From assembly GCF_000208745.1 (NCBI RefSeq), contig NC_030851.1, forward strand, positions 23,208,991 through 23,272,990: a stretch of 64,000 bases of DNA, given 5' to 3'. Shown here in pieces: positions 34,053 to 45,735 of this stretch (its first letter is position 1; every line of letters begins with the position of its first letter). The notes beneath the pieces were generated by a model that was given only the letters and a program-made list of their open reading frames with translations, was not told the origin of the DNA and did not search any database. The stretch comes from Theobroma cacao (Eukaryota; Streptophyta; Magnoliopsida; Malvales; Malvaceae). A program made the translations under genes and the position numbers.

Positions 34053-37000
34053 TCAATACCTCCTTCCGTCATTCATTCCATCGAGAATAGGGCTAGAGTC
34101 ATGAGTATTGGCTCTTGATAGTTCCCTGCCGTGCTGCGACTCCACATATACACTCTCAAGCTCTGATTGTTGTACATTTTGACCATTGATGCCGTTGGAT
34201 GGATTGCCATTTTGAGACTCTGCCAACATCTGAAAATACGCATGAGGTCCCCAGCCTGCACAGTCCATTATGAACAAATAAGAAACTCAGAAACAAACGT
34301 TTAAATTAAAATGAGGTTACATTGTATGATCTTTCTTTTTCTTAGTGAGTACGGTATATATAGGCCAAATAACAAAGAACCCTAGCTCTTAAAATACATG
34401 ACAACAGAAAAAACAGTGACAACAATGTGATGATTTCTTTTATATGCCCGCACCGCACGCCACTAAAAGCTGTCCAGGGAGTTGGAAGGACAATGACAGT
34501 TGAAAATTTGTCAGAAGATAAGTGGTGACTGGTGTCATCATAGGAACCCAATGGCACCAAGCAAGTGGAAACTACTTTTGACCAAAATTTTAACATTTAT
34601 GTTTGGTGGTATAACAAGCAGGTAATGGAAGCATAAACAGGTTTCTTCATATTGCCAATTTTCCCTTTCTTTCTCCCTCCTTAACCTACTCCTCTTCCTC
34701 CTTATTTTCCCCTTTCTTCCTGCGGTCCAGCCGCATGACCAGGGGTTAAGGGAAATGATATTTAATTGTCCTTCCACCATTTTAAGAAACAGAGCAGAAA
34801 TATTCAATCCAGTGGTGCATAAATGTTATAAGGCTGGAAAGAAACCAGTACTTGAAAAGTGCAGCAAAGGACATACAACCTTTATGCTCAGTAGATTTCT
34901 ATTGATGACATGTATCGATGTTAATTTATGAATGTAAGAATGGGGTAAAAAGCCACAGGAATAGAAGTTGAGAAAAGTGCCCCAAGGAACATACCTTCTA
35001 CATCATACGGGGGTGGAAAGAATTGCAAGTAACAAAATGATGAAACTGTTATTCCTGTAACAAGAGGCAGCAACCCAAAGGACAAAGGACTTGTGAGAAT
35101 TTAGGAATATGAACAGAAAATTAGAAAACATATATAAAGAAAGAAGAGCCCAAGAGGCAAACCTAAAAGTCCCCCAGCAAATATATCTTGCCAATGATGC
35201 CAATAGTCATCAACTCGAGAAATTCCCACTAAAGCAGCAATAAGTAACGGTAGGAAGACAATACATAGCTTCGCAACATGGCCCCTGCGATCAAATACCC
35301 GAATTTTTCCAGACAAGTACAATGCAAGGAAACCAAGGCCTGCGAAGGACCCTGCAAGTCGAAGAACAAAGTTCCTTCAAATCATTTTTCTAGTTGTGCA
35401 ATAAACTTAAACTCCGGAGAATCAGGGGGAAGGTGGGGGTGGAATCCCATGAATTTACACTTTCCTCAGCCACAAAAAATGTAAAATTCTGTCCCCAACA
35501 GCCCACACCCTTTTATAAAATTTGTAAATTAATATGACAAATTTATTAACCCTTTTAGTTTTCAACCTTATTTTTAACTTGATTATCTTAGTTCTTTTAT
35601 CGAAGTATTGTTACATATTATTTTTTTTTTATATAAATCCTTTTCAATCAATATGATAAACATATTGATATTAATTATTAGGGTAAAATACCTAGACCCC
35701 CTAAGTTTTAATCAAAATTCCAAACCGATCCATTATTTTTCGAAATGGAAACTCCATCCCAAAAAAATATCTTCCGCTGAACACATTGATCCAACTGTTA
35801 GTCAACCATTAGTGTTTCTGTTAATTTGATGATGTGACAATATTGAATGAACAATTTTACCTTTTATAAATTTAAGAAATTACTATTAAATATATATTTT
35901 TTTGCAAAAAAAAAAATTTAGTGCTCCCCAACAATCACTGCACCCTCTCTTGGGGAGCACCAGATCTGCTGCTCCCTAAGGGAGGGAGTACTGATCGGTG
36001 CTCTGCTCTATTAGGGAGATTGATGCTCCCTTGAAATTTTTTTTTGTAAAAAAAAATTATATAATAATAATTTTTAAAATTAATAAAAAAGAAGGAACAT
36101 TTTAATCCTTTCATATTTTCTATTAACAGTGTTTACACTTTTGGGGTAGACTGTCCATTTTAAAAACTAATGGACTCTTGTGGAATTATGACTAAAAGTT
36201 AAGGAAGTGAGTATTTTACCCTAATTTTATGTCAACCACTTTTACTTTTACTTCATTAGTTCCGTATTTTCGTATATATCTCAGCCCCCTGATGGAGAAT
36301 TTCTAGATTTGCCCCTGCTCAAGGTAAATAAATGCAAATCCATAAGAACTAATAGGAGAGCTCATGTTTAAACCAACACGCTTGTATGCATACCCAACGA
36401 TCAATTTGCAGATGAACAAAAGAAAACAAGTTAAAACAGAATAAGAATAAAAATATCATGTGATAGCACTGAAAACTCATACTTCATCCATTCTATGATA
36501 TATTTGGATAGTTCAACTTTACTTTGCTCCACTTAAACTTTAGTCTTCTACAAACTTAGTTATACTCTCTATCCAATAAAAATCCAATTTCACTAAAGCA
36601 CAAGCTAACTTCTGGTAATAACAAATATAAATACCAACAGAAAATCTTCTCATTTTCATTTTGGTATTTTCAACTATTTAGTCCTATTTATCTAAAAAAT
36701 ACAGTTATGTTTACAATCTCGGTAACTGGTAAAGTACAACCATGTTGAAACAGACAAAAGCCACACCCAGATACTATTATTGGCAACCATAGTTTTCCTT
36801 TCCTTTTAATACAACATCTATGTTAAAAAGGATGCTGTAATGGATGTCTGGTCTACAAGAACAGAAAAGATAACAAATAAGGTGCATTTAAGAAAAGGCA
36901 GGGCACACCAAATGATGACGAAAATGAGGGAGAAATGTTTAAGGTGGTAAGGGCATTGTTATGGGAAGCTTAAAGGTAGTCCTTAAGAAATGACTTATTA

Positions 37001-38829
37001 GAGCTGTTTGTGTGAGAAGATAGAGGCGTAAACCAAAGAAGACAAGGAGGGAAACTTATAAAAATAGACCTTTTCATTTTTTAAGAGCTTCCTGAGGATA
37101 TTGTTCCACATAAAGTACAATGACGCAATATGATCCATCTGTCAACCTACAGAGTACAAAAAGGTCGTGCTATTGTTCTTCAATCCAGTTCCTTCAAATT
37201 TCAAGATCTAAAACACACATCTCGACTATAACCACACTAGAAGTAAGAATTTCAATGCTCTTCTTATTTGAATTCCCCACATGGTTTACAGGGAAACAGA
37301 AGTGCTGCTGAATAACAATCAAACTGTTTCAAAGGTAATTGTAATAAATCACTTAAAATAGTATTGGTTGATCGCATTGCTAGGAAAAAAAAAGAAGGTT
37401 AAACTCTAACCACACCCCTTGTGGTTTCAAATTTTTCTATGTGGCACCCTGTAAATTTTTTCCCAATTAGTACCTTGTGAATAAGTTTCGTTCCCATAGG
37501 AGGTTCAATCATTAATTTCACCCAATAAAATTATTAAAATTCCCTCAATTCAAAAGTTAACTATTTGCTCACAGTTAAGGGTATTTTTGTAATTTTTCTA
37601 GACAAATTAATGGTGCATCCCCCTATGGAAGTAGAACTTATCCACAAGGTGTTAATTGAGAAAAAAGAAATCACATGGTGCCATGTTGGAAAAATTGAAA
37701 CCACAAGCTTATAGGTGGAGTTTTCCCAAAAAAGAATGAAAGAAGTCAAGAGAGGAAGGTAAAGATGGTTAACAAATGTGTTTTTATGCTTATTATAGTA
37801 TCATAATAGCCAAAGTATTCGAATGTTTTCATCCAAAATAAAACATAAAGTCAAAGTCTACCTAGAGGTAGGAAGGTTGGTGCACCACAGATACATGCAT
37901 ATAGACATACATGTATAAAGTGCAATCTCCAATCACAAGTAGAGGACCACAACTCAAGCAAATAAGCCATAATGCTGGAAATGATTAGACTGCTTACATG
38001 AAGTGTGACCACTGGGGAAACTTTTGTGTCCTTCCTTGATGACACTCCGTAATCCCGTACACATAACATTCTTTGTCACAGGGTCAAACACCTGCATGTG
38101 AGATGCACCAATTGCACATTGACAAAGTACAGGATTGATCAAGACTCTTCACCATGTAAACTTCAATAAAACTGAAATTAGGGAAAATTGGAGGCTAACC
38201 CCTTTCCCATCAGGGAAACAACGCCAAAAGAAGTCTGGACGAGGTCGACCAACAGCATCTTTAATAGCATCAGTTATAACTCCAGTGATAAGCACAGAAA
38301 ACAGAAGGCCTAAGTATCAATGCAAAAAACCAACTGTTACAAAATGCAATTACATACAAACAAAAGCTGGTAGACTTCCAAAATCTCACGGAAAATATAG
38401 CGTTACCCAGTATGGCATGGTGTAGATCATAAACATCCCTTCTGATGAAATAATAGACAAGAATGACTGAAAATGGCAGTATAATTGCGATAATCTGTTA
38501 CAAGGAAGAAGATAAGAACTATACTTTAGTACTGTCATTGAAGTGAATCTGAACAAACTCTCTTGCCAGAAAGTAAATCCAGTATGACAGCAAATCTCAT
38601 AGCTAGAACATACAGGAACAGCCCAAAAGGGAACAGTATTGTCTTTCAAGGGGTATTCCAGGTCAGTCATCATATCCTCTCCAACAAAGCGATAAAATGG
38701 TTCTATAACATTTAAAACGACATCTATCACAATGAGAAGCAAAAGAATGAGCCAGTCATGCATGTGAGCCCTTGCAACTTTAACCCCATGGGATCTTACA
38801 GTGTGAGCACCCAATTGAATCTCTGGCAT
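34053..38829 (-). CDS. LPP2: Lipid phosphate phosphatase, LPP2-like (PAP2 family)
   Basis: Integral membrane phosphatase that removes phosphate from phosphatidic acid and related lipids; lipid signalling and glycerolipid metabolism. Seven coding exons, all GT-AG: 38614-38829, 38407-38494, 38200-38309, 37998-38091, 35163-35351, 34995-35054, 34053-34255. They give 319 residues; Arabidopsis LPP2 is about 290. The protein starts [15 protein letters not shown], and about six membrane segments are expected. Catalytic motifs are complete: KDAVGRPRP (118-126), PSGH (164-167) and [12 protein letters not shown] (214-225). The C-terminal tail ([13 protein letters not shown] onward) is hydrophilic. I chose the ATG at 38829 because the family starts there and an acceptor (aatcag, exon from 38834) lies just upstream, implying a 5' UTR intron. 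The fourth coding intron (35352-37997, 2.6 kb) holds two MITE-like repeats. A paralogue with the same exon pattern lies upstream at 45.7-48.8 kb. Confidence 0.93.
35678..36224. repeat. MITE-like element in LPP2 intron (TTAGGGTAAAATAC ends)
   Basis: About 547 bp with 14-bp inverted ends, ttagggtaaaatac (35678-35691) and gtattttaccctaa (36211-36224). The left and right arms share further inverted similarity. The interior contains smaller hairpins such as 'gtgctcccc...ggggagcac' (35922-35961). No ORF and no clear target duplication. Confidence 0.65.
37400..37724. repeat. Fold-back MITE-like element in LPP2 intron
   Basis: About 325 bp made almost entirely of two inverted arms of about 160 bp. 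Matching pairs include 'cttgtggtttcaa' with 'ttgaaaccacaag', 'caccttgtgRataagtt' near 37466 with its complement near 37635, and 'ttcccatagg' with 'cctatggaa'. The RNA from this intron could form a long hairpin. Confidence 0.7.
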
Positions 38830-38833
38830 TTTC

Positions 38834-40998
38834 ACTGATTGTAAAACATACAAAGAGATTAATATGTGAAAACAAAAAGAAATTATGTGCCATGACAAAA
38901 GAAAAGGATGATGCAAGAATACAGTAAAAACTACAATTTCCAAGACAGCAAACAAAAAAACAAGGCTCCTGAGCATGAGCAGTCACAGTAATAGCACACC
39001 ATTTACTACCTACAACAACGAAAATGCTAATTTTGCAGGAAGTAATGGTCAAATAATATAAGAATATTTCTTAGGATCTCATAAAATGTAATCGAAGCAT
39101 TGGAACATTGGAAAGAAGTAAAATTCATAACTTATAGTATAAAGGGGTTTATATAAAACAATGAAAATGAAGCAAACTAAATTTATTTAAATCAAAGCAG
39201 AACATAGAAGAAACAGAAAAAAGCCTTTGTTCTTCATATGCTTCCACTCCGTAACTGTAAAATGAAATTTTGAGGGTGTAGAAAGTACATTTGTAAGTGG
39301 ATATATAATGTCTCTTCAAGATGATGAAGAAGTAAACGATTGATAGTTTTGTACAAATCACAAGCCAATGGTCCTGGTACAGGGAGGAAACTGACCATTA
39401 GGGACCCAATCTAGATGTCTATTAAATCAGTGGAGCTTTGCTCTCGCACAGAACTGTCAAGGAGCCTCAAAACATTGTTGGCTAGCAGTTCAGAAGAGAA
39501 ATCAAGTGCAAGTCCACTAAGAACAAATAACTGAGTACAACGTAAATCATAAAAAATGTTAGGATACAACCATACCAGACAGATCCCAGAGCATAAGAGA
39601 AGGGCTTGACTGAAAAAATTGTCTGAATAGAAAAGCCCATAGTTTTCTATGTATGTAGTAATAGGAATTGAAAACAGAGGAGGAAATTCAACATCTATCA
39701 TGGATTCCCCCTTATAATTGAAATACAGCTAAATAAACACAGGATGATGATACTAGTTATTGCACATGCATATACCAGAGATCGGCCCCACAGAAAAGTT
39801 AGTTTCGCCAGGTCTTAACGATTAAATAGAACATGCAGCACATGTTTATGAACATAACCAGAAGTCAAGTTCAGATATTATGAAGTGGGAGCAGCTTGCC
39901 TTCCGTTTTGGCTCACTAGAATCTTTGGATTTGTTTCTTGACCATTACCTTTACAGATTATAACACCATGGCAATTTCAGAACATGAAAGATTTTCCAAT
40001 GTAGGAACTATCTAAAGATGAAGTTATCTTGATACTAAAACTATATCATGTAAACAGAAGCAACTGACACAAGGAAACATTTATCTAAATGTAATAGTAT
40101 CCACTCAAGAGGATGAAGGAAAATGAAAAGGAGGAAGGTATCTAGAGGTTGTTAGGCACAGTTCAACGTTGGTTACCAAGTAAAAGACACTCCGCTTCGG
40201 ACATTTCTACACATTGATGTCCCTCTTGCAAAAAGGACCCTCAGAAAACTGAAGTCCTGCTAATTAGAGCAAACACCACCATACAACAATTGCAAAGCAA
40301 GCTGTTTAACCGCAGGGATACCTTTTTCAGCCGGTGAAACAAAAATCACAGCTTTGGACTTGCTCGCTAACAGGAAAACAACAACAGTCAAGGAGTAACG
40401 GATTCAGCTAAAATCTTCATTTTTACTAGAAATGCAAATTGATTAACCAAAAAGAAGCTCTTTAAGAAAGGAAAATAAAATTTTAACAAAAAGTGCCTCG
40501 TACTTTCGTGTGCAGATTCCATTTTCGTCCGAACATAAAAAAATTATTGCCATGAAATTAATCGATTGTAAAAAATTCCGAGAGAACAACACAAATCAAG
40601 ATTCTGATCGAGCAGTTCTTTCATATATGCACTTTTTTCCGCAGCTAAAAATTTGAAAGGAAAAATCCAAAACTATAAAGCAAACAGACCAAAAATAAAA
40701 GCAACAAACAAACAAACAAACGCTCGTACTCAACTACTTTCAATTGAGAGAAGTAAAACAACAAATTCCGTTTTCGTATTCACCTGTCTCTTTCCCTTCA
40801 GTTGCCTCCAATTTCACAAGAACCAAACAAAAATCTCAAAAGGAAAAAGGAAGATGAAAGTAAAAGTTAGCTGATCTATCAAGAAACTGTTTGAGAGTAT
40901 GAACTAACCAGTCGGAAATTTTGAACTCGTGAAAACTACCGATCTGAGAGACGAACAGAGTTACAGCAAAATGAAAAGCGCGTTTAGGATTTATATTT
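38834..40998 (-). promoter_or_regulatory. 5' leader, leader intron and promoter of the LPP2-like gene (inferred)
   Basis: An acceptor at 38835-38836 before the start codon shows that the 5' UTR is split. A plausible leader exon is about 40909-40960, ending CTG|GTTAGT, with a TATA-like TATAAAT on the minus strand near 40989-40997. Farther upstream, at 41075-41100, lies a GA-rich (CT-rich on plus) tract of the kind common near plant promoters. This is inference; no transcript evidence is available. Confidence 0.35.
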
Positions 40999-43900
40999 CG
41001 TTTTTCTATTACGGGCGGAGGATACTGTACGGGGAAGGTTCCTTTTCCCTTCTTAGAATTATACAGGGAAGGTCTTTTTCTCTTCTTCTTCTTCTCTCTC
41101 TGTTAGTCGCAGCTTTAAATTTTAAAAAAATGGCGTCACAGTCGAGGACGAATTGAACCTCGCCTAGACACAGACAGAAAGAGTACAAAAAGAAACCAAT
41201 GCGTTGTAAAATTCTTTTGTGTTTTTTATTAAAACTAAATCACTTTATAAATAAAAATCAAGATAATTAAGCAGACTTGCCTCTTCGAGCCAACAGCTGT
41301 TGGTCATTGACATATCGGTAAAAAGGTGTGCATGAATCAGTTGCTGAGTCGACCAGCTCGATTTAAATTTGTTTATGTTTATTTTGTTAAAGATAAGTGG
41401 ATGGATTTGAGCAAAATATTTAAGTTTATTTAATAAATGAATTGGCTTTGAACATAGTGGCCGTGGAGGGAGTGAATATCACTTTAAGAAATTAAAATGC
41501 ACAATAAAAAATAAAAAAAAAATGTAAAATATGAATAAAATAGTTTAATAAAGAAGAAACGGTAATTAGAAGTGGACAATCAAAGCAATTTATGAAGATT
41601 CGATTACCGCAAACCTTCATCCATTACTTTGATAAATAAATTCAAAGTTGGAATCACCTTATTCTAAGTAATTTTATATTTAAATTCAAGGTTGGAATGG
41701 TTGTCCTTTTAACTAAAATCAAATCAATTTTAAGTCACTTTTACTTATAATTAATTTGTATTATATTTACCATGAATTAGAAGTTTAAACTAAAAAGAAT
41801 AAAAATTATGATCACTTTAAATTCAATTTCTTTGAGTTAAGATCACATTAGATTTCAAGTTATTTGGATTTCTGTTGTTGACATTTTAAAGAGTCAAAAT
41901 TAATTTGAGTTTTAAGTGAGCCACTCTGTTACCTTTTACCAACTCTACAACTTTAGCATGTTTTACAGCATGTAAAATGAGATTGGGAGGAGGAAAAGGG
42001 GTTATTTGCTTATGCTATAATATTTTAAAAAAATTTAAATTATTTTCATGTGATAATTTTTATCATCTACATTAATGTTACGTGAACTTAAAATGATAAG
42101 TAATATTTTAATTGATTAATAATAATTAATCAATTATTAATTATAAGAATTTATTTCACTCAGAATAAAAATATAAAAAGTTGATAAAATATAATAAAAA
42201 TTAAGAACTTATTTGAATTTTTTTAAATAGTTTAAGATTTTTTTTAATATTATGCTTTTATTTATTTATTTTTATGATTTGCTCTTCAAACATTTCATTT
42301 GATGGTCACTCGTTTATTGTACTTAGCATGATTAACTTTGATGATTTTGCCCGGGGCTTGTGCTCGCTAATGGAGTCCCCATAAATCAAAAGAAATAATA
42401 AGCACTCGAAAAATTTTATTATGATTAAATCTTTTTTTTAAAATAAAAAACATGAAATTTTTTTATTTTATTTATTAGATAAAATTATATAATAAAATTT
42501 GTGATTAAAGTGTGTGGAACTGACAATTGGCACATTAAGGTAACCCCTTAAGAAATATACATTTGCATCTGTTTTTTTTTTATATATATATAAGCACATT
42601 TGCATGTGTTAGTTTCATTAATAGTAATTATTATTTTTGGTTATTAAAATTTTTTAATTGGATAAAATTGAAAAAAATTACAAGTTAATTTAAAAGAAAT
42701 AATTGGTTGAATTTAAAAATGAAAAATTTAATAAATGTTAAATCTACTAAAATGAGCAATTAATATTTAATTATTGAACGAATAAAAACTTTTATTATTA
42801 CCAAAAAATGAAAAACTTCATTAATATTTTAAGATTTAATTTCTTTAAATTTTCTCTAACTTACAAAAAAAAAGAAAAAAGAAAAAATCCTCTACACGCG
42901 CAGTCATTTTCCATTTAATGGTTTCATACACTAATATGATTATTGTGTCTCCTCATTGCCCAACCTGATCGGCCCTTCACATTAATGGCTTTGGCTGAAT
43001 TCTTTATACATTTTATCTCTTTTCGGAATAAGTAATGAAAAGAGGTTTGACTTTTCAGAATATTTGCTTAGCTCTCACAAAAAGGTCTCGGGGAAGGGAA
43101 GGAAATGAAATCAAAGCTTAAACTATGGTTGGTTGGAATTTTTCTCAAGAAGGAAATGTTTTCAGATTGAAGAGCAATAGCATTGCCTTGCTTGCATCAC
43201 TCATAGATCCTCGCCCAAGATTTAAAATAATCCCTCCTTGGTTGAGGGGTTAGAAAATGAAAAATTAGTTAAGCAAACAATATCAAAAGGTTTTGTCGTT
43301 AGGATTTTTATTCTTAATTTTATAACGAATATTGATACAACTTCAGTTCAACAACTCAACATAATAAATAAGCGACTGGGCCTTTGAGGCCATTGTTGAA
43401 CATCCCTTGTATTCCTTGCTTGTTCTTGCCCTGTTGGACTTGCCCCCTTTCTTTTCTTACCTGCATGATTCAGCTTTTGAGAGGTAGAAATCAAGATGTA
43501 AATGGGTAGGCTACGTATTTTTTTAAGTGTTTATTTTAAATTTTTGTTTAATTAAGAAAATATTCAAATTTTATTAAAATTTAAATAAAATCGTAAAAAT
43601 GTTAACCGAAACTGAAAATACTTATTAAATAACTCAAACAAAACTTAAATAACTAAAACCATATAAAAATTAATTTTATATTTATTAATTTATAAAAAAA
43701 AAAAAGTTAATTAAGATGGAGAAGACTATATTGAAGGTAAGAAAGATAAAGATTTAACTTCTACAAATTTTAAATTTTTGAAATATTATTTATAATATTA
43801 AGATATATATATTTATATTCGACTTTGATATTAAAACATCTTAAAAGTGATATTTAAAATCTATTCAAACTTTGTATTTGCATATGCCCATATAATAGTA

Positions 43901-45735
43901 ACTCATTTACATCTCTAAGCGAAAAATATGAAAAAAAAAAAAAGGAACTAGAATGTGGTGGCAAGCTAACAAGGCACACTAGTTTGTGGACTGAAAAAAC
44001 AAGCCTTGATTAAAAAAGTTGATGAACAACTACCCACTTTTCATAATGAACCTCGTTCTCTTCCTCCTCATTCAAATGGGATTAATACATACAAGCCAGA
44101 GTGGAGTACTATACGTTCTTTTATGTTGGTGGAGTGGTTGTTAAGTCTTAGCAATAGATTAGTTCTATTGTTACTATCATGCCTGTCCACATTACGTTGT
44201 AAGTCTTATCCACGACTTGTTTGGGTGTTATCTGCTGAGAAAGCTGAGTTTCAATATATGTTAGATTCCATAAGATAAATGAAATATTGTTAAAGCCTGC
44301 AATTTGACTTTTTATAAAGGTTTTTTTTTTTCAGTAAGTAGTTAATCAACCGTCAATTTGAATTTAAATAGCATTCATCCGTTCAATAGAAATAAAAGAG
44401 TTTTTTTTTTTTATTATAAAAGTGTTTGACTCTCTAAAATGTCAAATTTTTACCGTATACGAGAAGTCAATTGAGTTTTTAGAAATAGGGTTACAAATCA
44501 AAGTTTTTTCAAAATAAAAAATAATTTTGTGCAATAACAAATATTAAATGAGATTCCTCTATATCTCATTCTTCTCAATAATTCATAAAATTTTATTTAA
44601 AACTTATATTTTATTCACATTTATTTTTTTCTTGAGTTTCTTTATTCACTTGACGTGTTGACCCCTTACCCTTTAAACTGACTCCATCTGTGCATGTCAG
44701 CAATTGGTAGAGACCTGAGCTCTGATCATAGTAAAGCTTATAATTATTAGGAAAGAAATGGAGCCCAATCAACCCAGCAGAGGCCCAATAACATGTAAAT
44801 TAGTGACAGCATGAAAGCAAAGCTTATCTGATTTTATTAATTAATTAATAAAAATTAGGAAATTAAGTCGATGTATCAATTCAAAATAAGTCTTGGGCCT
44901 TTGGGCTGTACATGATTACACACTGCCATCATCGTTGAAAAATGCACTTTGATATTTGCTCTATAAGGATATCATCGTTGGGCATGTAACACCACTGATT
45001 AATGAAAGAAAATTGTGGGGAACATAATTTTCCCACTCGAATTCCACAGTGACGGAAACCTATGTCATGAGATAGCCCTAGTTGCATCCAATTAAAAAGG
45101 TTTGGCGTTACTTTAGAAATGGGTGCCTCCACACCCATCACAACAGGGTCACTTCCTTGCCCAATCTAGTCCTTTTGTCATCAATTTCTTTCTCAAATTG
45201 CAAATACAAGTAAAAACTATAGTTATAATTAATTATTATATTTCATACAATAATTTAATGACAAACTAATCACTAACACCAATTAAATCCCAAGGCCTCC
45301 AAAAGGGAACAATGACACCAATCTTTAATCATTATGGTTGAAATAAGTCTTCTACTTATCTTAAAATTAAAAATATGGATCCGCGTTATGTATTATTATC
45401 ATTATCAATATATGACAAATTGTTGTTTTTTTTTTTAAAAAAAATTAAATTAAACTAAATTCACATATATCAATTCAATTATTATTCCATTTTCATATAA
45501 TTTTTTTTTTGAGAAATTGGGATGAGAAGCATAAAAAATCTAATCTTCACTTGACATCTAACACTAAGTAGGCTAAACTAGAAATCAACAAAAAATCACT
45601 CTCGTATTCACGAAAATCAAACATTATGATCCTATTTAATTTGCTAAACTAGAATATATGGTTGACATATATAATGTTGTCATTTACTTCCTTAGATATA
45701 CATGCCAATCTAGAACAGGAGATATACATGCACCT
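40999..45735. other. Intergenic region between the two LPP genes
   Basis: AT-rich. The part near 42030-42250 shares inverted-repeat phrases with the MITE at 33.0-33.5 kb. An ORF at 44006-44278 (90 aa) and one on the minus strand at 44929-45141 (70 aa) show no family I recognise, though their composition is less biased than the surroundings. The last 150 bp or so should be the 3' UTR of the second LPP gene. Confidence 0.45.

Noticed and set aside
34538..34807. ORFs within the LPP2 intron (89 aa and others)
   Set aside because: They lie between two well-defined coding exons and have no homology I can see.
38830..38976. In-frame N-terminal extension of the LPP2-like protein
   Set aside because: An acceptor site lies 5 bp upstream of the family start codon, and the extra residues do not match the family; it is intron sequence.
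44006..44278. 90-aa ORF between the LPP genes
   Set aside because: No domain recognised, no TATA box or splice context that I could support; left as unassigned.
44929..45141. 70-aa minus-strand ORF with several Cys residues
   Set aside because: No recognisable family and no gene signals; possibly a fragment of a decayed gene but not supportable.
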